The position numbers and the translations under genes were made by a program. Under the pieces are notes generated by a model. The model did not search any database. It saw nothing but the letters and a program-made list of their open reading frames with translations, and was not told the DNA's origin. From JALZUE01 sp051251725 (GTDB lineage Bacteria > Pseudomonadota > Gammaproteobacteria > Enterobacterales > Alteromonadaceae), in the NCBI GenBank assembly GCA_051251725.1, contig JBPOFN010000009.1, positions 62,001 to 126,000 on the forward strand: a stretch of 64,000 nt of DNA, given 5' to 3'. Of the stretch, positions 27,409 through 36,653 are shown one piece after another. The number at the start of each line of letters is the position of its first letter. Position 1 is the first letter of the stretch.

Positions 27409-27603
27409 ATAGTTTGTAACCCTATAGTTTTACGACATTTAAATATCCAATTGGATAATTAACACCACCGTTGATTTACGTGAATAATGGTTAAATTACT
27501 CTTGGCAGCGAGAAAATTAATTATATAAATTGGCTCGTCTAAAAAAGATGACACTATACAAGTTCGGCTTGTTTCAAACAAGTGTCAAATCGCTAATGCG
27601 TAC

Positions 27604-27629
27604 AAAAAAGGGGCAATTAAGCCCCTTTT
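27604..27629. terminator. Terminator after htpG
   Basis: AAAAAGGGGC and GCCCCTTTTT pair perfectly around a 6-nt loop (AATTAA). On the minus strand it follows the htpG stop by about 20 bp. Confidence 0.93.
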
Positions 27630-27651
27630 TCAAACAATAACAAGCCAAAAC

Positions 27652-29595
27652 TTATTTTGTTAAACTTAACATTAGTTTATTTAAGCGAGTCACAAAGCTT
27701 GCTGGATCTTTCAAGCTACCACGCTCAGCTAACAATGCTTGTTCAAATAACACTTCAGCCCATTGGTTGAATTGATTATCGTCTTGCTCGTCAGCCATGT
27801 GCTTAATAAGATCATGCTCAGCGTTGATTTCAAAAATCGGCTTGCTTTCAGGTACTGCTTGGCCAACAGATTCCATTAACTTGATCATCTGGCTGCTCAT
27901 ATCATTATCATCAGTAACAATACATGCTGGCGAGTCAGTTAAACGGCTTGAAATACGCACTTCTTTTACTTGCTCAGTTAGCGATTTTTGAATACGTTTA
28001 GCAACTGAATCAAATTCTTGCTCAAGTTTTTCTTGTGCTTGTTTGGTTTCTTCATCATCCATGCCACCTAAATCTAGGCCGCCACGAGCAACTGATTGTA
28101 ATTGCTTACCTTCAAATTCAGTTAAATGACTAACTAACCATTCATCAATACGATCAGAGAGTAATAAAACTTCAATACCTTTTTTGCGGAACACTTCTAA
28201 ATGAGGGCTGTTTTTCGCCGCGTCAAAACTGTCAGCAACAACATAATAGATTTTATCTTGTCCTTCTTTCATACGTTCAATGTATTGAGCAAAAGAAACA
28301 CTTTGCACATCAGTATTGGCGTCTGTTGAAGCAAAACGTAGCAACTTAGCAATTGCATCAGTGTTACCTGAATCTTCTGATGGACCTTCTTTTAATACTT
28401 GACCAAATTCATTCCAAAAGCTTTGATATTTTTCAGCATCTTTATTACCTAAACGTTCTAACATTTTCAGCACACGCTTAGTACAGCCTTTACGGATAGC
28501 TTGAGTGATTTTATTGTCTTGTAAAATTTCACGTGATACGTTTAATGGCAAGTCATTAGAGTCTAATAAACCTTTAACAAAACGTAAGTAAGTTGGCATA
28601 AATTGCTCTGCGTCGTCCATGATGAAGACACGTTGAACAAATAATTTTAAGCCATGCTGTTTTTCACGGTTATACATATCAAACGGCGCTTTGGCTGGAA
28701 TATATAAAAGTGAAGTATATTCAGTTTTTCCTTCAACTTTATTATGTTCCCATAAAAGCGGATCGCCATAATCGTGCGATACATGTTTATAAAATTCTTT
28801 ATATTCGTCATCTGAAACATCAGCTTTTTCACGAGTCCAAAGCGCTGTAGCTTTGTTAACTGGTTCCCAAATAGCGGGTTTAGCATCAATTGCTGGACGA
28901 GAAACATTGCCTTCATCGTCTTTTTCTTCGGCCACGGCTTCTACTGCTGGTGTTAACATTTCAACAGCAACAGAAATATGGTCTGAATATTTAGTAACAA
29001 TCGACTTTAAGCGCCACTCGTCTGCATATTCTTTTTCATCTTCTTTAAGATGTAAGATGATATCGGTACCGCGGTTTGATTTTTCAATTTTTGCCGTGGT
29101 AAATTCACCTTCACCTTCTGAAACCCATTCCACCCCTTCGCTTGCTTTTGCGCCAGCAGCTCGTGAGCGTACAGTGACTTTATCAGCAACGATAAAAGCG
29201 GAATAAAAACCAACACCAAATTGGCCAATTAATTGAGAATCTGAGGCTTGATCGCCTGATAATTTAGAGAAAAAATCAGCCGTGCCTGATTTAGCAATAG
29301 TACCTAAGTGACTAATAATTTCGTCATGTGTCATACCAATACCATTATCTGAAATGGTTAAGGTATTATTTTCTTTATCTGCGCTAATACGTACACGTAA
29401 ATTCGCATCTCCGGCCAACAAATCACCATCTGATAATGCTTTAAATCTTAGTTTGTCGGCTGCATCGGCTGCATTTGAAACTAATTCACGTAAGAAAATT
29501 TCTTTATTTGAATATAATGAATGGATCATTAATTGAAGTAATTGTTTTACTTCGGTTTGAAAGCCATGAACTTCTTTTTGACCTGCTTCAGACAT
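27652..29595 (-). CDS. htpG: Chaperone HtpG (bacterial Hsp90)
   Basis: ATP-dependent dimeric chaperone, 647 residues. The N-terminal GHKL ATPase domain (about 1-230) shows LRELVSNAADAADKLR, TISDNGIGMT and GQFGVGFYSAF; the middle domain holds the catalytic-arginine region NVSREILQ, and the C-terminal dimerisation domain follows. The AGGAGA ribosome site is well placed. A textbook sigma-32 promoter is found about 80 bp upstream, so the gene should be heat-induced. Confidence 0.97.
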   Translation of the reverse strand: MSEAGQKEVHGFQTEVKQLLQLMIHSLYSNKEIFLRELVSNAADAADKLRFKALSDGDLLAGDANLRVRISADKENNTLTISDNGIGMTHDEIISHLGTIAKSGTADFFSKLSGDQASDSQLIGQFGVGFYSAFIVADKVTVRSRAAGAKASEGVEWVSEGEGEFTTAKIEKSNRGTDIILHLKEDEKEYADEWRLKSIVTKYSDHISVAVEMLTPAVEAVAEEKDDEGNVSRPAIDAKPAIWEPVNKATALWTREKADVSDDEYKEFYKHVSHDYGDPLLWEHNKVEGKTEYTSLLYIPAKAPFDMYNREKQHGLKLFVQRVFIMDDAEQFMPTYLRFVKGLLDSNDLPLNVSREILQDNKITQAIRKGCTKRVLKMLERLGNKDAEKYQSFWNEFGQVLKEGPSEDSGNTDAIAKLLRFASTDANTDVQSVSFAQYIERMKEGQDKIYYVVADSFDAAKNSPHLEVFRKKGIEVLLLSDRIDEWLVSHLTEFEGKQLQSVARGGLDLGGMDDEETKQAQEKLEQEFDSVAKRIQKSLTEQVKEVRISSRLTDSPACIVTDDNDMSSQMIKLMESVGQAVPESKPIFEINAEHDLIKHMADEQDDNQFNQWAEVLFEQALLAERGSLKDPASFVTRLNKLMLSLTK

Positions 29596-29671
29596 CTGAA
29601 ACTTCTCCTATCTGTATTCAATTAATTGACTAAATATCGTTGATTAACGATAAATTTTTTACTTACAACAA

Positions 29672-29699
29672 ATATGGGGGTAGGTGATTTAAATTCAAG
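29672..29699 (-). promoter_or_regulatory. Sigma-32 heat-shock promoter of htpG
   Basis: On the minus strand, -35 CTTGAAT (29699-29693) and -10 CCCCATAT (29679-29672) are separated by 13 nt, closely matching the RpoH consensus CTTGAAA-N(13-15)-CCCCATnT. It lies 77 bp upstream of the htpG start. Confidence 0.88.
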
Positions 29700-29736
29700 A
29701 AGTGAGCGATAAATATTTTCGAGCTAATTTATAGGC

Positions 29737-29765
29737 AAAAAAAAATGCGGCTCAATTGAGCCGCA
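29737..29765 (-). terminator. Intrinsic terminator of the CsrB-like RNA
   Basis: The perfect palindrome TGCGGCTCAATTGAGCCGCA (29746-29765) is followed on the minus strand by nine T residues (29745-29737). It can only end a minus-strand transcript coming from the right, where no protein gene exists, which supports an RNA gene. Confidence 0.93.
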
Positions 29766-30075
29766 CTTTCATATTAGCTTTTATGCATCCTGCATACATT
29801 CAGTATCCCATCTTCCATGACAAACTATCCATAGTGTATCCTAATAAGGTATCCTACCTTTTCCTTTGCCATCCTAGGCAGAGCTTCTTCCTGAAGCAAA
29901 GTTTAATTTTAGCTATCCCTATGAACCATCCTAGTTTTTCACTTCTTCCCTATGTTAATCTATCCTTAAATTAACTGTCCGTAGTAATATCCATATTACG
30001 CAACCTCATCCTGAGATTATCCATCCTTTATGGCTTTCCTAGCCTTAGAGCTTCCTGCTCTATGTCTTCCTGACA
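29737..30075 (-). ncRNA. csrB: CsrB-type small RNA sequestering CsrA
   Basis: This minus-strand region contains 21 GGA motifs in about 310 nt, 13 of them AGGA. Many are exposed in loops of short perfect hairpins, for example ATGTC-AGGAA-GACAT at the predicted 5' end, AGAGC-AGGA-AGCTCT, GGCT-AGGA-AAGCC, CTC-AGGA-TGAG, CTTC-AGGAA-GAAG and TGCA-GGA-TGCA. CsrB/RsmY-type RNAs titrate the translational regulator CsrA (RsmA) in just this way. The 3' end is a perfect 20-bp palindrome (29746-29765) followed by nine U residues. A -10-like TATTAT (30087-30082) predicts a start near 30075, giving about 330 nt, close to E. coli CsrB (369 nt). The exact 5' end is inferred. Confidence 0.88.
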
Positions 30076-30372
30076 TGATTAATAATAGCGAAATTAAATT
30101 ATCAGCACAGGTTAAGATAAAACTTATTTGAACTGTAATAATTTAGTAACAATGAAAACTTTATTTTTTACTATAAAATACAATTAGTTAATATAAATCT
30201 AAAATTTTAACTGACATTTATTTACACTATATCGCACGTCTTTGTAGGATATGTCTTACAAAATCAATAGCAACATCTCCCTTGGTATTTATGTCAGTGA
30301 AAAATGGCATTCGCAATCATTCAAAATTAACCTTAATATAAACATGGCTCTATCTTAACTTAAGGAATGAAG
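30076..30372. promoter_or_regulatory. Divergent region between the CsrB-like RNA and the second RND operon
   Basis: It contains the predicted -10 of the RNA (30082-30087, minus) and the GacA-type palindrome at 30243-30260, and must also hold the promoter of the RND adaptor gene on the plus strand. No further element was recognised. Confidence 0.5.
30243..30260. promoter_or_regulatory. Gac box (GacA/UvrY binding site)
   Basis: TGTAGG-N6-CTTACA, one base from the perfect palindrome TGTAAG-N6-CTTACA that marks GacA/UvrY targets upstream of csrB/rsmY/rsmZ genes. The dyad continues by two more base pairs (TTTGTA and TACAAA). Its centre is about 175 bp from the predicted start of the RNA, similar to the far-upstream site known in E. 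coli csrB. Confidence 0.75.
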
Positions 30373-31434
30373 ATGCTAGCTAAGCGTTTCATACTATTTC
30401 TATTACTGTCTTTATTTAATTTTTCAAGTTTCGCTACTGCATATATCACGGTTAGTCCCGCCAAAGCATTATTATTTTCCCCACAGCGTACTGCCCCGGC
30501 TATAGTGACAGCGCTAAATCAAAGTTTTATTCCTGCGGAGTTAGCGGCAAAAGTTATCGCCCTTAATGTTACTGTTGGTCAGCCAGTGGTCAAAGGTGAG
30601 GTGCTGGCAAAATTAGATTGCCAAAATACTCAACTTCGCCTGCAAGCAGAACAAGCACAGCTAGCTCAAATACAAAACCAATACGACTTTAACAAACGTG
30701 AATTAACACGAGGCGAGCCACTGGCGCAGCAAAAAAACATCAGCGCTGCCGAATTAGATAGTCGAAAAAACCAAGTACTTAATTCAAAAGCACAAGTAGA
30801 TAGCCAAACGGCTGCGGATGCGTTAGCGAAATTAAATGTTAAGCGCTGCACCATTATTGCTCCGTTTAATGGCACCGTTATTAATCGTATTGCCAGTGTT
30901 GGCGATATGATTGACTTTGGCAAACCTGTGGTGGAACTGATTGAAAACAGTAAATTAGAAGTTAGTGCCAAGATAGCTTTAAATGACAAAGATAGTTTTA
31001 ATAGCGCCAAAAAATATCAACTATCTGTATTCAATACCTTGTATCCAATAAACCTTACCTATCTAGTGCCGCTGATCGCAAAAAACGATCGCAGCCAAGA
31101 AGTACGCTTTAATTTTATTAACGCACAGCCTGTCGCTGGTAGTACCGGTAGAATTCTTTGGGCTGAAAATACGCCATATTTACCCGCTCATTTATTGATA
31201 AATCGCGATAACGAAAGTGGATTTTTTATTGCTAAAAATGACAAGGCTATTTTTATCGCCGTAGAGCAAGCACAAGAAGGACGCCCTATTCCGTATTCAT
31301 TAGCTGAAGATACTCAGATTATTATTGAAGGTCGTCATAATTTAATTGATGGCGACAATATTACTATACGGTCAATACCATCTAAGCTTACCGCCAGTGA
31401 TAAAACAACGAATCAAGACGGGAACAAACCATAA
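30373..31434 (+). CDS. RND efflux periplasmic adaptor (HlyD family), second pump
   Basis: Membrane-fusion protein of 353 residues with a cleavable signal peptide (FILFLLLSLFNFSSFATA). The lipoyl halves (VTVGQPVVKGEVLAKLDC and CTIIAPFNGTVINRIASVGD) flank a helical hairpin (about 85-150). The ATG at 30373 is chosen over the one at 30367 because the AAGGA ribosome site is 6 nt from the former and only 1 nt from the latter. The gene is unlike the first adaptor in length and sequence. Its stop overlaps the pump start (TAATG). There is no outer-membrane channel gene here, so it probably uses a TolC encoded elsewhere. Confidence 0.92.
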   Translation: MLAKRFILFLLLSLFNFSSFATAYITVSPAKALLFSPQRTAPAIVTALNQSFIPAELAAKVIALNVTVGQPVVKGEVLAKLDCQNTQLRLQAEQAQLAQIQNQYDFNKRELTRGEPLAQQKNISAAELDSRKNQVLNSKAQVDSQTAADALAKLNVKRCTIIAPFNGTVINRIASVGDMIDFGKPVVELIENSKLEVSAKIALNDKDSFNSAKKYQLSVFNTLYPINLTYLVPLIAKNDRSQEVRFNFINAQPVAGSTGRILWAENTPYLPAHLLINRDNESGFFIAKNDKAIFIAVEQAQEGRPIPYSLAEDTQIIIEGRHNLIDGDNITIRSIPSKLTASDKTTNQDGNKP

Positions 31435-34400
31435 TGTGGTTACGTAAACTGATTGAAAATCACGTATTAACCAATTTATTTTTTGTCCTGGTTTTATTTA
31501 TGGGCTTTCTGGTTTATCAACAATTGCCACGGCAACAAGACCCCTCGATTAATTTTAATTGGGTACAAATCACGACAATTTTACCGGGCGCGGCCGCAAA
31601 AGATGTTGAACAGAAAGTTACCGATATTATTGAAGAGTCAGTTGAAAAAATTCAAGATATTAAATTTGTTTCAAGTACCAGCAGAGAGTCAGTCTCTAGC
31701 ATCCTGGTTCGTTTTCACGATATTAATCAAGAGCAATTTGATAAACGTTTAGCGGATCTTCGCCGCGAAGTTAACAATGCTGAAGATAAACTACCACAAG
31801 AAGCTGAACGCCCCGACATTTTCGAAATAACATCATCAAATGCTTTCCCGACAGCAACCGTAGTTGTTTCAGGCCCTGCTGATGATGAAAACTTACGCCG
31901 CCAAGCGCATTCATTAGAAAAAGATCTCGCCCGTATTCCTGGTGTTGATAGAGTAATGGATACCGGCCTAAGAGAGCCAGAGTTACAAGTACAGTTTGAT
32001 ATTGAAAAAATCCGCCAGCTTAATCTGTCACCTATCGATATTGCCAATTCCATTCAGGCGTTTTTTAAAGATGTTTCGGCTGGCTCTGCCCGCATCGCCC
32101 AAGATCAATGGCTGGTCAGGATTCAAGGCACAAGTACTGATCCTGAAGTTTTAGCACAAATGCCAATATTAGCCGAACACGGAGATTTAACTGAAATTAG
32201 ATTATCTGATGTCGCTAATATTGTTAGAGCTCGTTCAAAAATAACCGAATTAGTTCGTTTTCAGGGCAAACCGGCGGTGTTGTTCTCGGTGATGAAACAA
32301 GAAAACCTTAACACTTTGCAATTAGTCAAACGCGTGAGCGACTTTGTTAATGAAAAAAACTTAACCAGCCAACAGGTTGGGGTCGAGTTTATTCTGGTTG
32401 ATGACCAAACCTTAACCACTCGCAACGCATTAAACATTATGCAAACCAATGCGCTGTTTGGTTTGTTTTTTGTGTTGATAGTTACTTGGTTATTTTTAGG
32501 AACCAAGGTCAGTTTATTAGTTACTATTGGGATTCCTTTTACCTTGGCCGGCACTTTTATTGTTTTACAAATGTTAGGGCAAACGCTGAATACCTCAGTA
32601 CTACTCGCCATTGTCATTGCCCTCGGGATGTTAGTCGACGATGCCGTGGTGGTGGTGGAGTCAATTTATTACAAATTACGACAAGGCATAGAGACTAAAG
32701 TAGCCACATGGACCGGCTTAATTGAAGTAATTAAACCGGTTAGTGCCTCCGTATTAACAACCATGGCAGCATTTCTCCCCTTGATGTTATTACCCGGAAT
32801 TTTAGGTAAATTTATGATGATCATCCCACTAGTGGTGACCGTCGCGTTAGCTTTTAGTTTGGTTGAAGCCTATTGGATGTTACCTGGCCATATTAACGTA
32901 GCGAACATTAAGTTCGATAAAACCAGTAAGGTCGATAATTATCGGCAACACGTTATTCATAAACTTAAAATAAAATATGGCGTTGCTTTGTTAAAAGTAA
33001 TGCGTCATCCGAAAAAAACTTTAGCCGTATTAATGCTTTTATTAGCCTTAGCGTTCAGCGCTATCGCTGCAGGTATGATAAAAATGGATTTTTTCGCCTC
33101 TGATAATTTACGCTTGTATTATGTCGATATTGAAATGCCAGCAACCAGTTCAATTGAAGAAACCATGGATAAAGTGGTGGAAATTGAAAATATCACGCGC
33201 TCAATGTTAACAACGGCAGAAACACGTTCCATTGTCAGTTATGCCGGCCAAGTTTTCACTCAAACCGAACCGCTTTTTGGTGAGCAACTCGGTCAAGTTT
33301 TTATCAGCCTAAACCCAAAAACAGATGATATGCGCTCAGTTGATGAGTTAGTCGCACAAAACCGTAAATTATTAGCCGATGTGGTTGGCCCGGTCAATGT
33401 TTCGTTTTTAATCATGAAAGGCGGCCCGCCGGTAACACGGCCAATTAGTGTTAAAGTTCGCGGCGATAATTACCAAGAAATTAGAAACGCAACCGATGAC
33501 ATAGCTAAATTTATGAAAGCAGATGCTCAATACAAAGATATTAGTGATGATGATAGCAAAGGCCGTTTTGGTCTCAACCTTACAATCAATTATGATGCGG
33601 TAAATCGTTTAGGCTTTAGACCCGATGATATTCAGCGCATTATAAGAATGTTAATTGATGGTGAAATTATCAGTTATGTACAAGAAGAAGGTGATAGGGT
33701 CGCGCTAAGACTAAGATCCATCGCCTCCGCGGTCAATGAATTCACCACCATTGATGAACTGTTAAATATTAGTATTCCAAGCCCAAGCGGCACACATATC
33801 GAATTAAGAGATTTACTTAATGTGGAAACTAACCAAGTAAAAGCCAATATTCGCCATTATAATTTTAAACGCGCGATTACTTTAGAGTCAGACATTGATA
33901 AAACGATAACAGATACAGTAAAAGCAAATACTTCATTACAAGAATTTTGGGCCAAGATAGCCAAAAACTATCCTAATGTTTCATTAGACTTCTCCGGTGA
34001 ATTAGATGATATTGCCGAAAGTCAAAGCGCTATTTTTGCCTTAATGATGTTTGGTATTGGTGTGATGTATTTAATTTTAAGTACACAGTTTCAAAGCTAT
34101 TTTCAGCCTTTAATGATTTTATTAACCGTGCCATTAGCTTTTATTGGCGTCGTACTTGGGCTATTAGTTTCAAACAACCCGCTGAGCTTATTTACCATGT
34201 ATGGTATTGTCGCCTTAACGGGAATTGCCGTAAACTCATCAATTGTCTTAATATCAACCGCCAACAATAATTTGAAAAAGGGTATGACGTTGATTCACGC
34301 TACTTTTTACGCTGCCCGCCGCCGAGTGCTGCCAATTTTAATTACCACATTAACCACAGTGGCAGGTTTATTTTCATTAGCTTCAGGGTTAGGCGGCAGC

Positions 34401-34538
34401 TCGCTTATTTGGTCGCCAGTTGCCACGTCAATCGTCTGGGGCTTAATGTGCTCGTCATTTTTAACCTTATTCGCTATCCCTGCGCTGTATCAATTAGTGA
34501 TGCGTAAATCGACTATAATCAAAAACCATAAGCATTAA
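31434..34538 (+). CDS. RND efflux permease, second pump
   Basis: A 1034-residue RND transporter of the AcrB/HAE1-like superfamily. The first helix is at residues about 10-30, the porter domain begins near 45, and TM4 has the proton-relay acidic pair in LGMLVDDAVVVVESIY. The region matching TM10 reads GIVALTGIAVNSSIVLI. It resembles the group of RND pumps paired with short HlyD adaptors and no dedicated channel. Substrate unknown. The DUF6445 gene follows after 5 bp and appears co-transcribed. Confidence 0.93.
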   Translation: MWLRKLIENHVLTNLFFVLVLFMGFLVYQQLPRQQDPSINFNWVQITTILPGAAAKDVEQKVTDIIEESVEKIQDIKFVSSTSRESVSSILVRFHDINQEQFDKRLADLRREVNNAEDKLPQEAERPDIFEITSSNAFPTATVVVSGPADDENLRRQAHSLEKDLARIPGVDRVMDTGLREPELQVQFDIEKIRQLNLSPIDIANSIQAFFKDVSAGSARIAQDQWLVRIQGTSTDPEVLAQMPILAEHGDLTEIRLSDVANIVRARSKITELVRFQGKPAVLFSVMKQENLNTLQLVKRVSDFVNEKNLTSQQVGVEFILVDDQTLTTRNALNIMQTNALFGLFFVLIVTWLFLGTKVSLLVTIGIPFTLAGTFIVLQMLGQTLNTSVLLAIVIALGMLVDDAVVVVESIYYKLRQGIETKVATWTGLIEVIKPVSASVLTTMAAFLPLMLLPGILGKFMMIIPLVVTVALAFSLVEAYWMLPGHINVANIKFDKTSKVDNYRQHVIHKLKIKYGVALLKVMRHPKKTLAVLMLLLALAFSAIAAGMIKMDFFASDNLRLYYVDIEMPATSSIEETMDKVVEIENITRSMLTTAETRSIVSYAGQVFTQTEPLFGEQLGQVFISLNPKTDDMRSVDELVAQNRKLLADVVGPVNVSFLIMKGGPPVTRPISVKVRGDNYQEIRNATDDIAKFMKADAQYKDISDDDSKGRFGLNLTINYDAVNRLGFRPDDIQRIIRMLIDGEIISYVQEEGDRVALRLRSIASAVNEFTTIDELLNISIPSPSGTHIELRDLLNVETNQVKANIRHYNFKRAITLESDIDKTITDTVKANTSLQEFWAKIAKNYPNVSLDFSGELDDIAESQSAIFALMMFGIGVMYLILSTQFQSYFQPLMILLTVPLAFIGVVLGLLVSNNPLSLFTMYGIVALTGIAVNSSIVLISTANNNLKKGMTLIHATFYAARRRVLPILITTLTTVAGLFSLASGLGGSSLIWSPVATSIVWGLMCSSFLTLFAIPALYQLVMRKSTIIKNHKH

Positions 34539-34543
34539 AAAAT

Positions 34544-35245
34544 ATGTATCAAATTAATCCCAACGCTAAACATAGTTATGCCTTAATTGGTGAAGAAAAA
34601 ACGCCGCTGTATATCATCGATGATTTTATGCTCGATCTTACGCCTTTAAAAAATTACGCCTGCGACTCTTCAACTTTTAAAGCGCCAGTAAAGTCAGCCT
34701 ACCCTGGTAAGCTAGCTGAACTGCCGCAAGCATACACTGAAACAATATTAGAACACCTTCAAAAGGTTTTTTATGAATTTTTCGGTATGCCTAAATCAAA
34801 AACATTAGCAGTAGATGCTAACGTCTTTTCTATCATCACCCTCGATGAAGACTCATTAACTATAAATCAAGCGCTGCCACATTTTGACAGCCTCAATCCA
34901 AAGCACTTTGCGGTCATGCATTATATTAATGAGGGCGACTTTAATGGCACCGGTTTTTATCGCCATAAACCTACCGGTTATGAAAATATAACACCGGATA
35001 GAATTGACGTTTTTAATCAATCAGTGGTGAATTTTTTTAATACTGTGGAATATCCATTACAGGCATATTTCAATACCTCAGATAATCACTTTGAATTAAT
35101 CGCAGCGGTTGATTATAAACCTAACAGATTAGTGATTTACCCGGGTAGCCTACTACATTCAGCCCTAATCAATATCAATAATGATGTGATAGACAATATA
35201 AAAAAAGGCCGATTAACGGCCAATGTTTTTGTTAATTTTCAATAA
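34544..35245 (+). CDS. DUF6445-like protein, 2OG-Fe(II) oxygenase-like fold
   Basis: A 233-residue soluble protein. HFD in ALPHFDSL (near residue 122) and a later His in PGSLLHSAL (near residue 205), followed by an Arg in KGRLTANVF, match the HxD...H...R pattern of iron/2-oxoglutarate oxygenases, and the overall order recalls DUF6445. Members of that family often lie beside tryptophan-halogenase-type genes; here the neighbour is an RND pump. Assignment is from memory and pattern, and catalytic activity is not shown. It lies 5 bp past the pump gene, so it is in the same operon. Confidence 0.65.
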   Translation: MYQINPNAKHSYALIGEEKTPLYIIDDFMLDLTPLKNYACDSSTFKAPVKSAYPGKLAELPQAYTETILEHLQKVFYEFFGMPKSKTLAVDANVFSIITLDEDSLTINQALPHFDSLNPKHFAVMHYINEGDFNGTGFYRHKPTGYENITPDRIDVFNQSVVNFFNTVEYPLQAYFNTSDNHFELIAAVDYKPNRLVIYPGSLLHSALININNDVIDNIKKGRLTANVFVNFQ

Positions 35246-35278
35246 GTAGTGCTGACAAGAAGGTTAGCGCTGATGACG

Positions 35279-35914
35279 TTAATTATTTTCACGATAATGA
35301 ATCATTAATGAGCCCGACACTTTTCCAACCGTTAGCTCTTTAATTTTTTTATAATCAACATCATCAAAAAACGCTTGGTATTTTTTATTGGTTGCAAAAA
35401 CAGCAACCCCTTGGCTTTCTTTATGTTCTTCTAACACGGTATTTACTGCCGCCACTAAATAATGTCCAAAACCATGATGCTGATGTAAGGGGTGGATCGC
35501 AATAAACGATAACATATGAAAACAATCTAAAGGTACGGCCGCTAGAATAGCTTCTTCTTTTTCGATCATTTGTTTCATACTAAAATAGCCAGCACTTAAC
35601 AGCATTTTAAGACGCCAATGCCAAAAGCGATTAGCATTAACTCTTTCATCAGGGCTATTGATGCAGGCTACACCAACTAATGATTCACCAAGATATAAAC
35701 CCACCATCGGCTGCTGCGCCTGCCAAAAAGCATTTAATTCTTCACGAATAGCGGCTCTTAATCGTTGCTCAAAATCATCATTACTGGCATCAAATATATC
35801 CATAAAAACAGGGTCGTCATGATATGACTGATATAATAAGGATGCGGCTATTTTTAAATCTTCCGCAGCTAAATACGAAGCTTTAATTTCAGTGTCAGTT
35901 TTTTCTGCAATCAT
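35279..35914 (-). CDS. GNAT family N-acetyltransferase
   Basis: A 211-residue GCN5-related acetyltransferase. Motif A is LSFIAIHPLHQHHGFGHYLV (near residues 138-157), where the pyrophosphate loop HQHHGFGH replaces the more common RGxGxG/A; a typical Q/R-x-x-G-x-G spacing is kept. N-terminal YLAAEDLKIAASLLYQSYHDDP resembles GNAT proteins acting on small molecules. Substrate unknown. It converges on the DUF6445 gene with a 33-bp gap and no clear terminator. Confidence 0.8.
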   Translation of the reverse strand: MIAEKTDTEIKASYLAAEDLKIAASLLYQSYHDDPVFMDIFDASNDDFEQRLRAAIREELNAFWQAQQPMVGLYLGESLVGVACINSPDERVNANRFWHWRLKMLLSAGYFSMKQMIEKEEAILAAVPLDCFHMLSFIAIHPLHQHHGFGHYLVAAVNTVLEEHKESQGVAVFATNKKYQAFFDDVDYKKIKELTVGKVSGSLMIHYRENN

Positions 35915-36278
35915 CGAAGCAATACCCCTGTTTATTTTTATTATAGTAAATTTACCTTAATAGCTTATGACGAGTTGGTCAACGATAAATTATTTTATGC
36001 TGTGCTAGCAATATTTTGCTTAGTGATTAAACAATAACGGCAATAGCCTATCATCGGTTAAGTAGGGATTTAGCAAATGAGTTTTAACCGATAATTTATT
36101 AAAGCTAACTAAAGATAAGGCCGCTAAATCGAGTAATAATTTACTACTTAGAGGCTTGGTTAGCTAATTCCACTCAGTATTTATTACTATTGAACTTTAT
36201 TTACTGAGCGCAATTACCATAGCAGACGAGTGCCCGCTATAGTAATGATTGCAGCTAACTGACCTAAAACACGGGAAG
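35915..36278. other. Non-coding gap with two loose inverted repeats
   Basis: No convincing gene was seen. ATCGGTTAA (36053-36061) is complementary to TTAACCGAT (36084-36092) with a 22-nt loop, and AGCTAAC near 36106 can pair with GTTAGCT near 36160. Neither has a T tract. Probably it contains the promoter of the GNAT gene and the end of the DUF3192 transcript. Confidence 0.3.
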
Positions 36279-36653
36279 TTAAAGACTTGTTGGCGGCTGA
36301 TCGCCCCAACTAGTTAATTGACCATCAACAAAAACCAAAGCGGTGCATTCGTTTTTGGCGGTAATACCATCTTTAATAACAATATGGGTACGATAATAGA
36401 GCACCTGTACTTTTTTATTATCTTCCTCAAAGGCTTCGTAAAAATCAGCAATGCCTAATTTATGCTGAACATCGGGAATACTCATTAAACTAACAAGTCC
36501 AGCAATAGCTTTTCGATTATTAAATTCAATCTTTTTATCATGACCTTTAAAATATCCGTCCTTGTCACCGTCATTCCCTACCGCAATAACACAGCCGGTT
36601 AATGACATCATGGCTGGCAACGCCAAAGCAGCTAATAAAATTTTTATTTTCAT
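36279..36653 (-). CDS. DUF3192 family lipoprotein
   Basis: A 124-residue lipoprotein. The start at 36653 is preferred to 36701 because it gives a clean signal, MKIKILLAALALPAMMSLTGC, with the lipobox LTGC, and has an AGAAG ribosome site. The mature part shows the DUF3192 pattern: NRKAIAGLVSLMSIPDVQHKLG, then FYEAFEEDNKKVQVLYYRT and NECTALVFVDGQLTSWG, similar to the SmpA/BamE fold (two helices then a beta sheet). Function unknown; likely outer-membrane or periplasmic. Confidence 0.82.
   Translation of the reverse strand: MKIKILLAALALPAMMSLTGCVIAVGNDGDKDGYFKGHDKKIEFNNRKAIAGLVSLMSIPDVQHKLGIADFYEAFEEDNKKVQVLYYRTHIVIKDGITAKNECTALVFVDGQLTSWGDQPPTSL

Noticed and set aside
29756..29974. 72-residue plus-strand open frame
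   Set aside because: Lies inside the CsrB-like RNA on the opposite strand, starts at an ill-placed codon without a ribosome site and has no protein-like composition.
29780..30070. Regularly repeated TCC/TCCT units, CRISPR-like at first glance
   Set aside because: Units are only 3-5 nt, spacing is irregular and they fall in hairpin loops; no direct repeats of CRISPR length.
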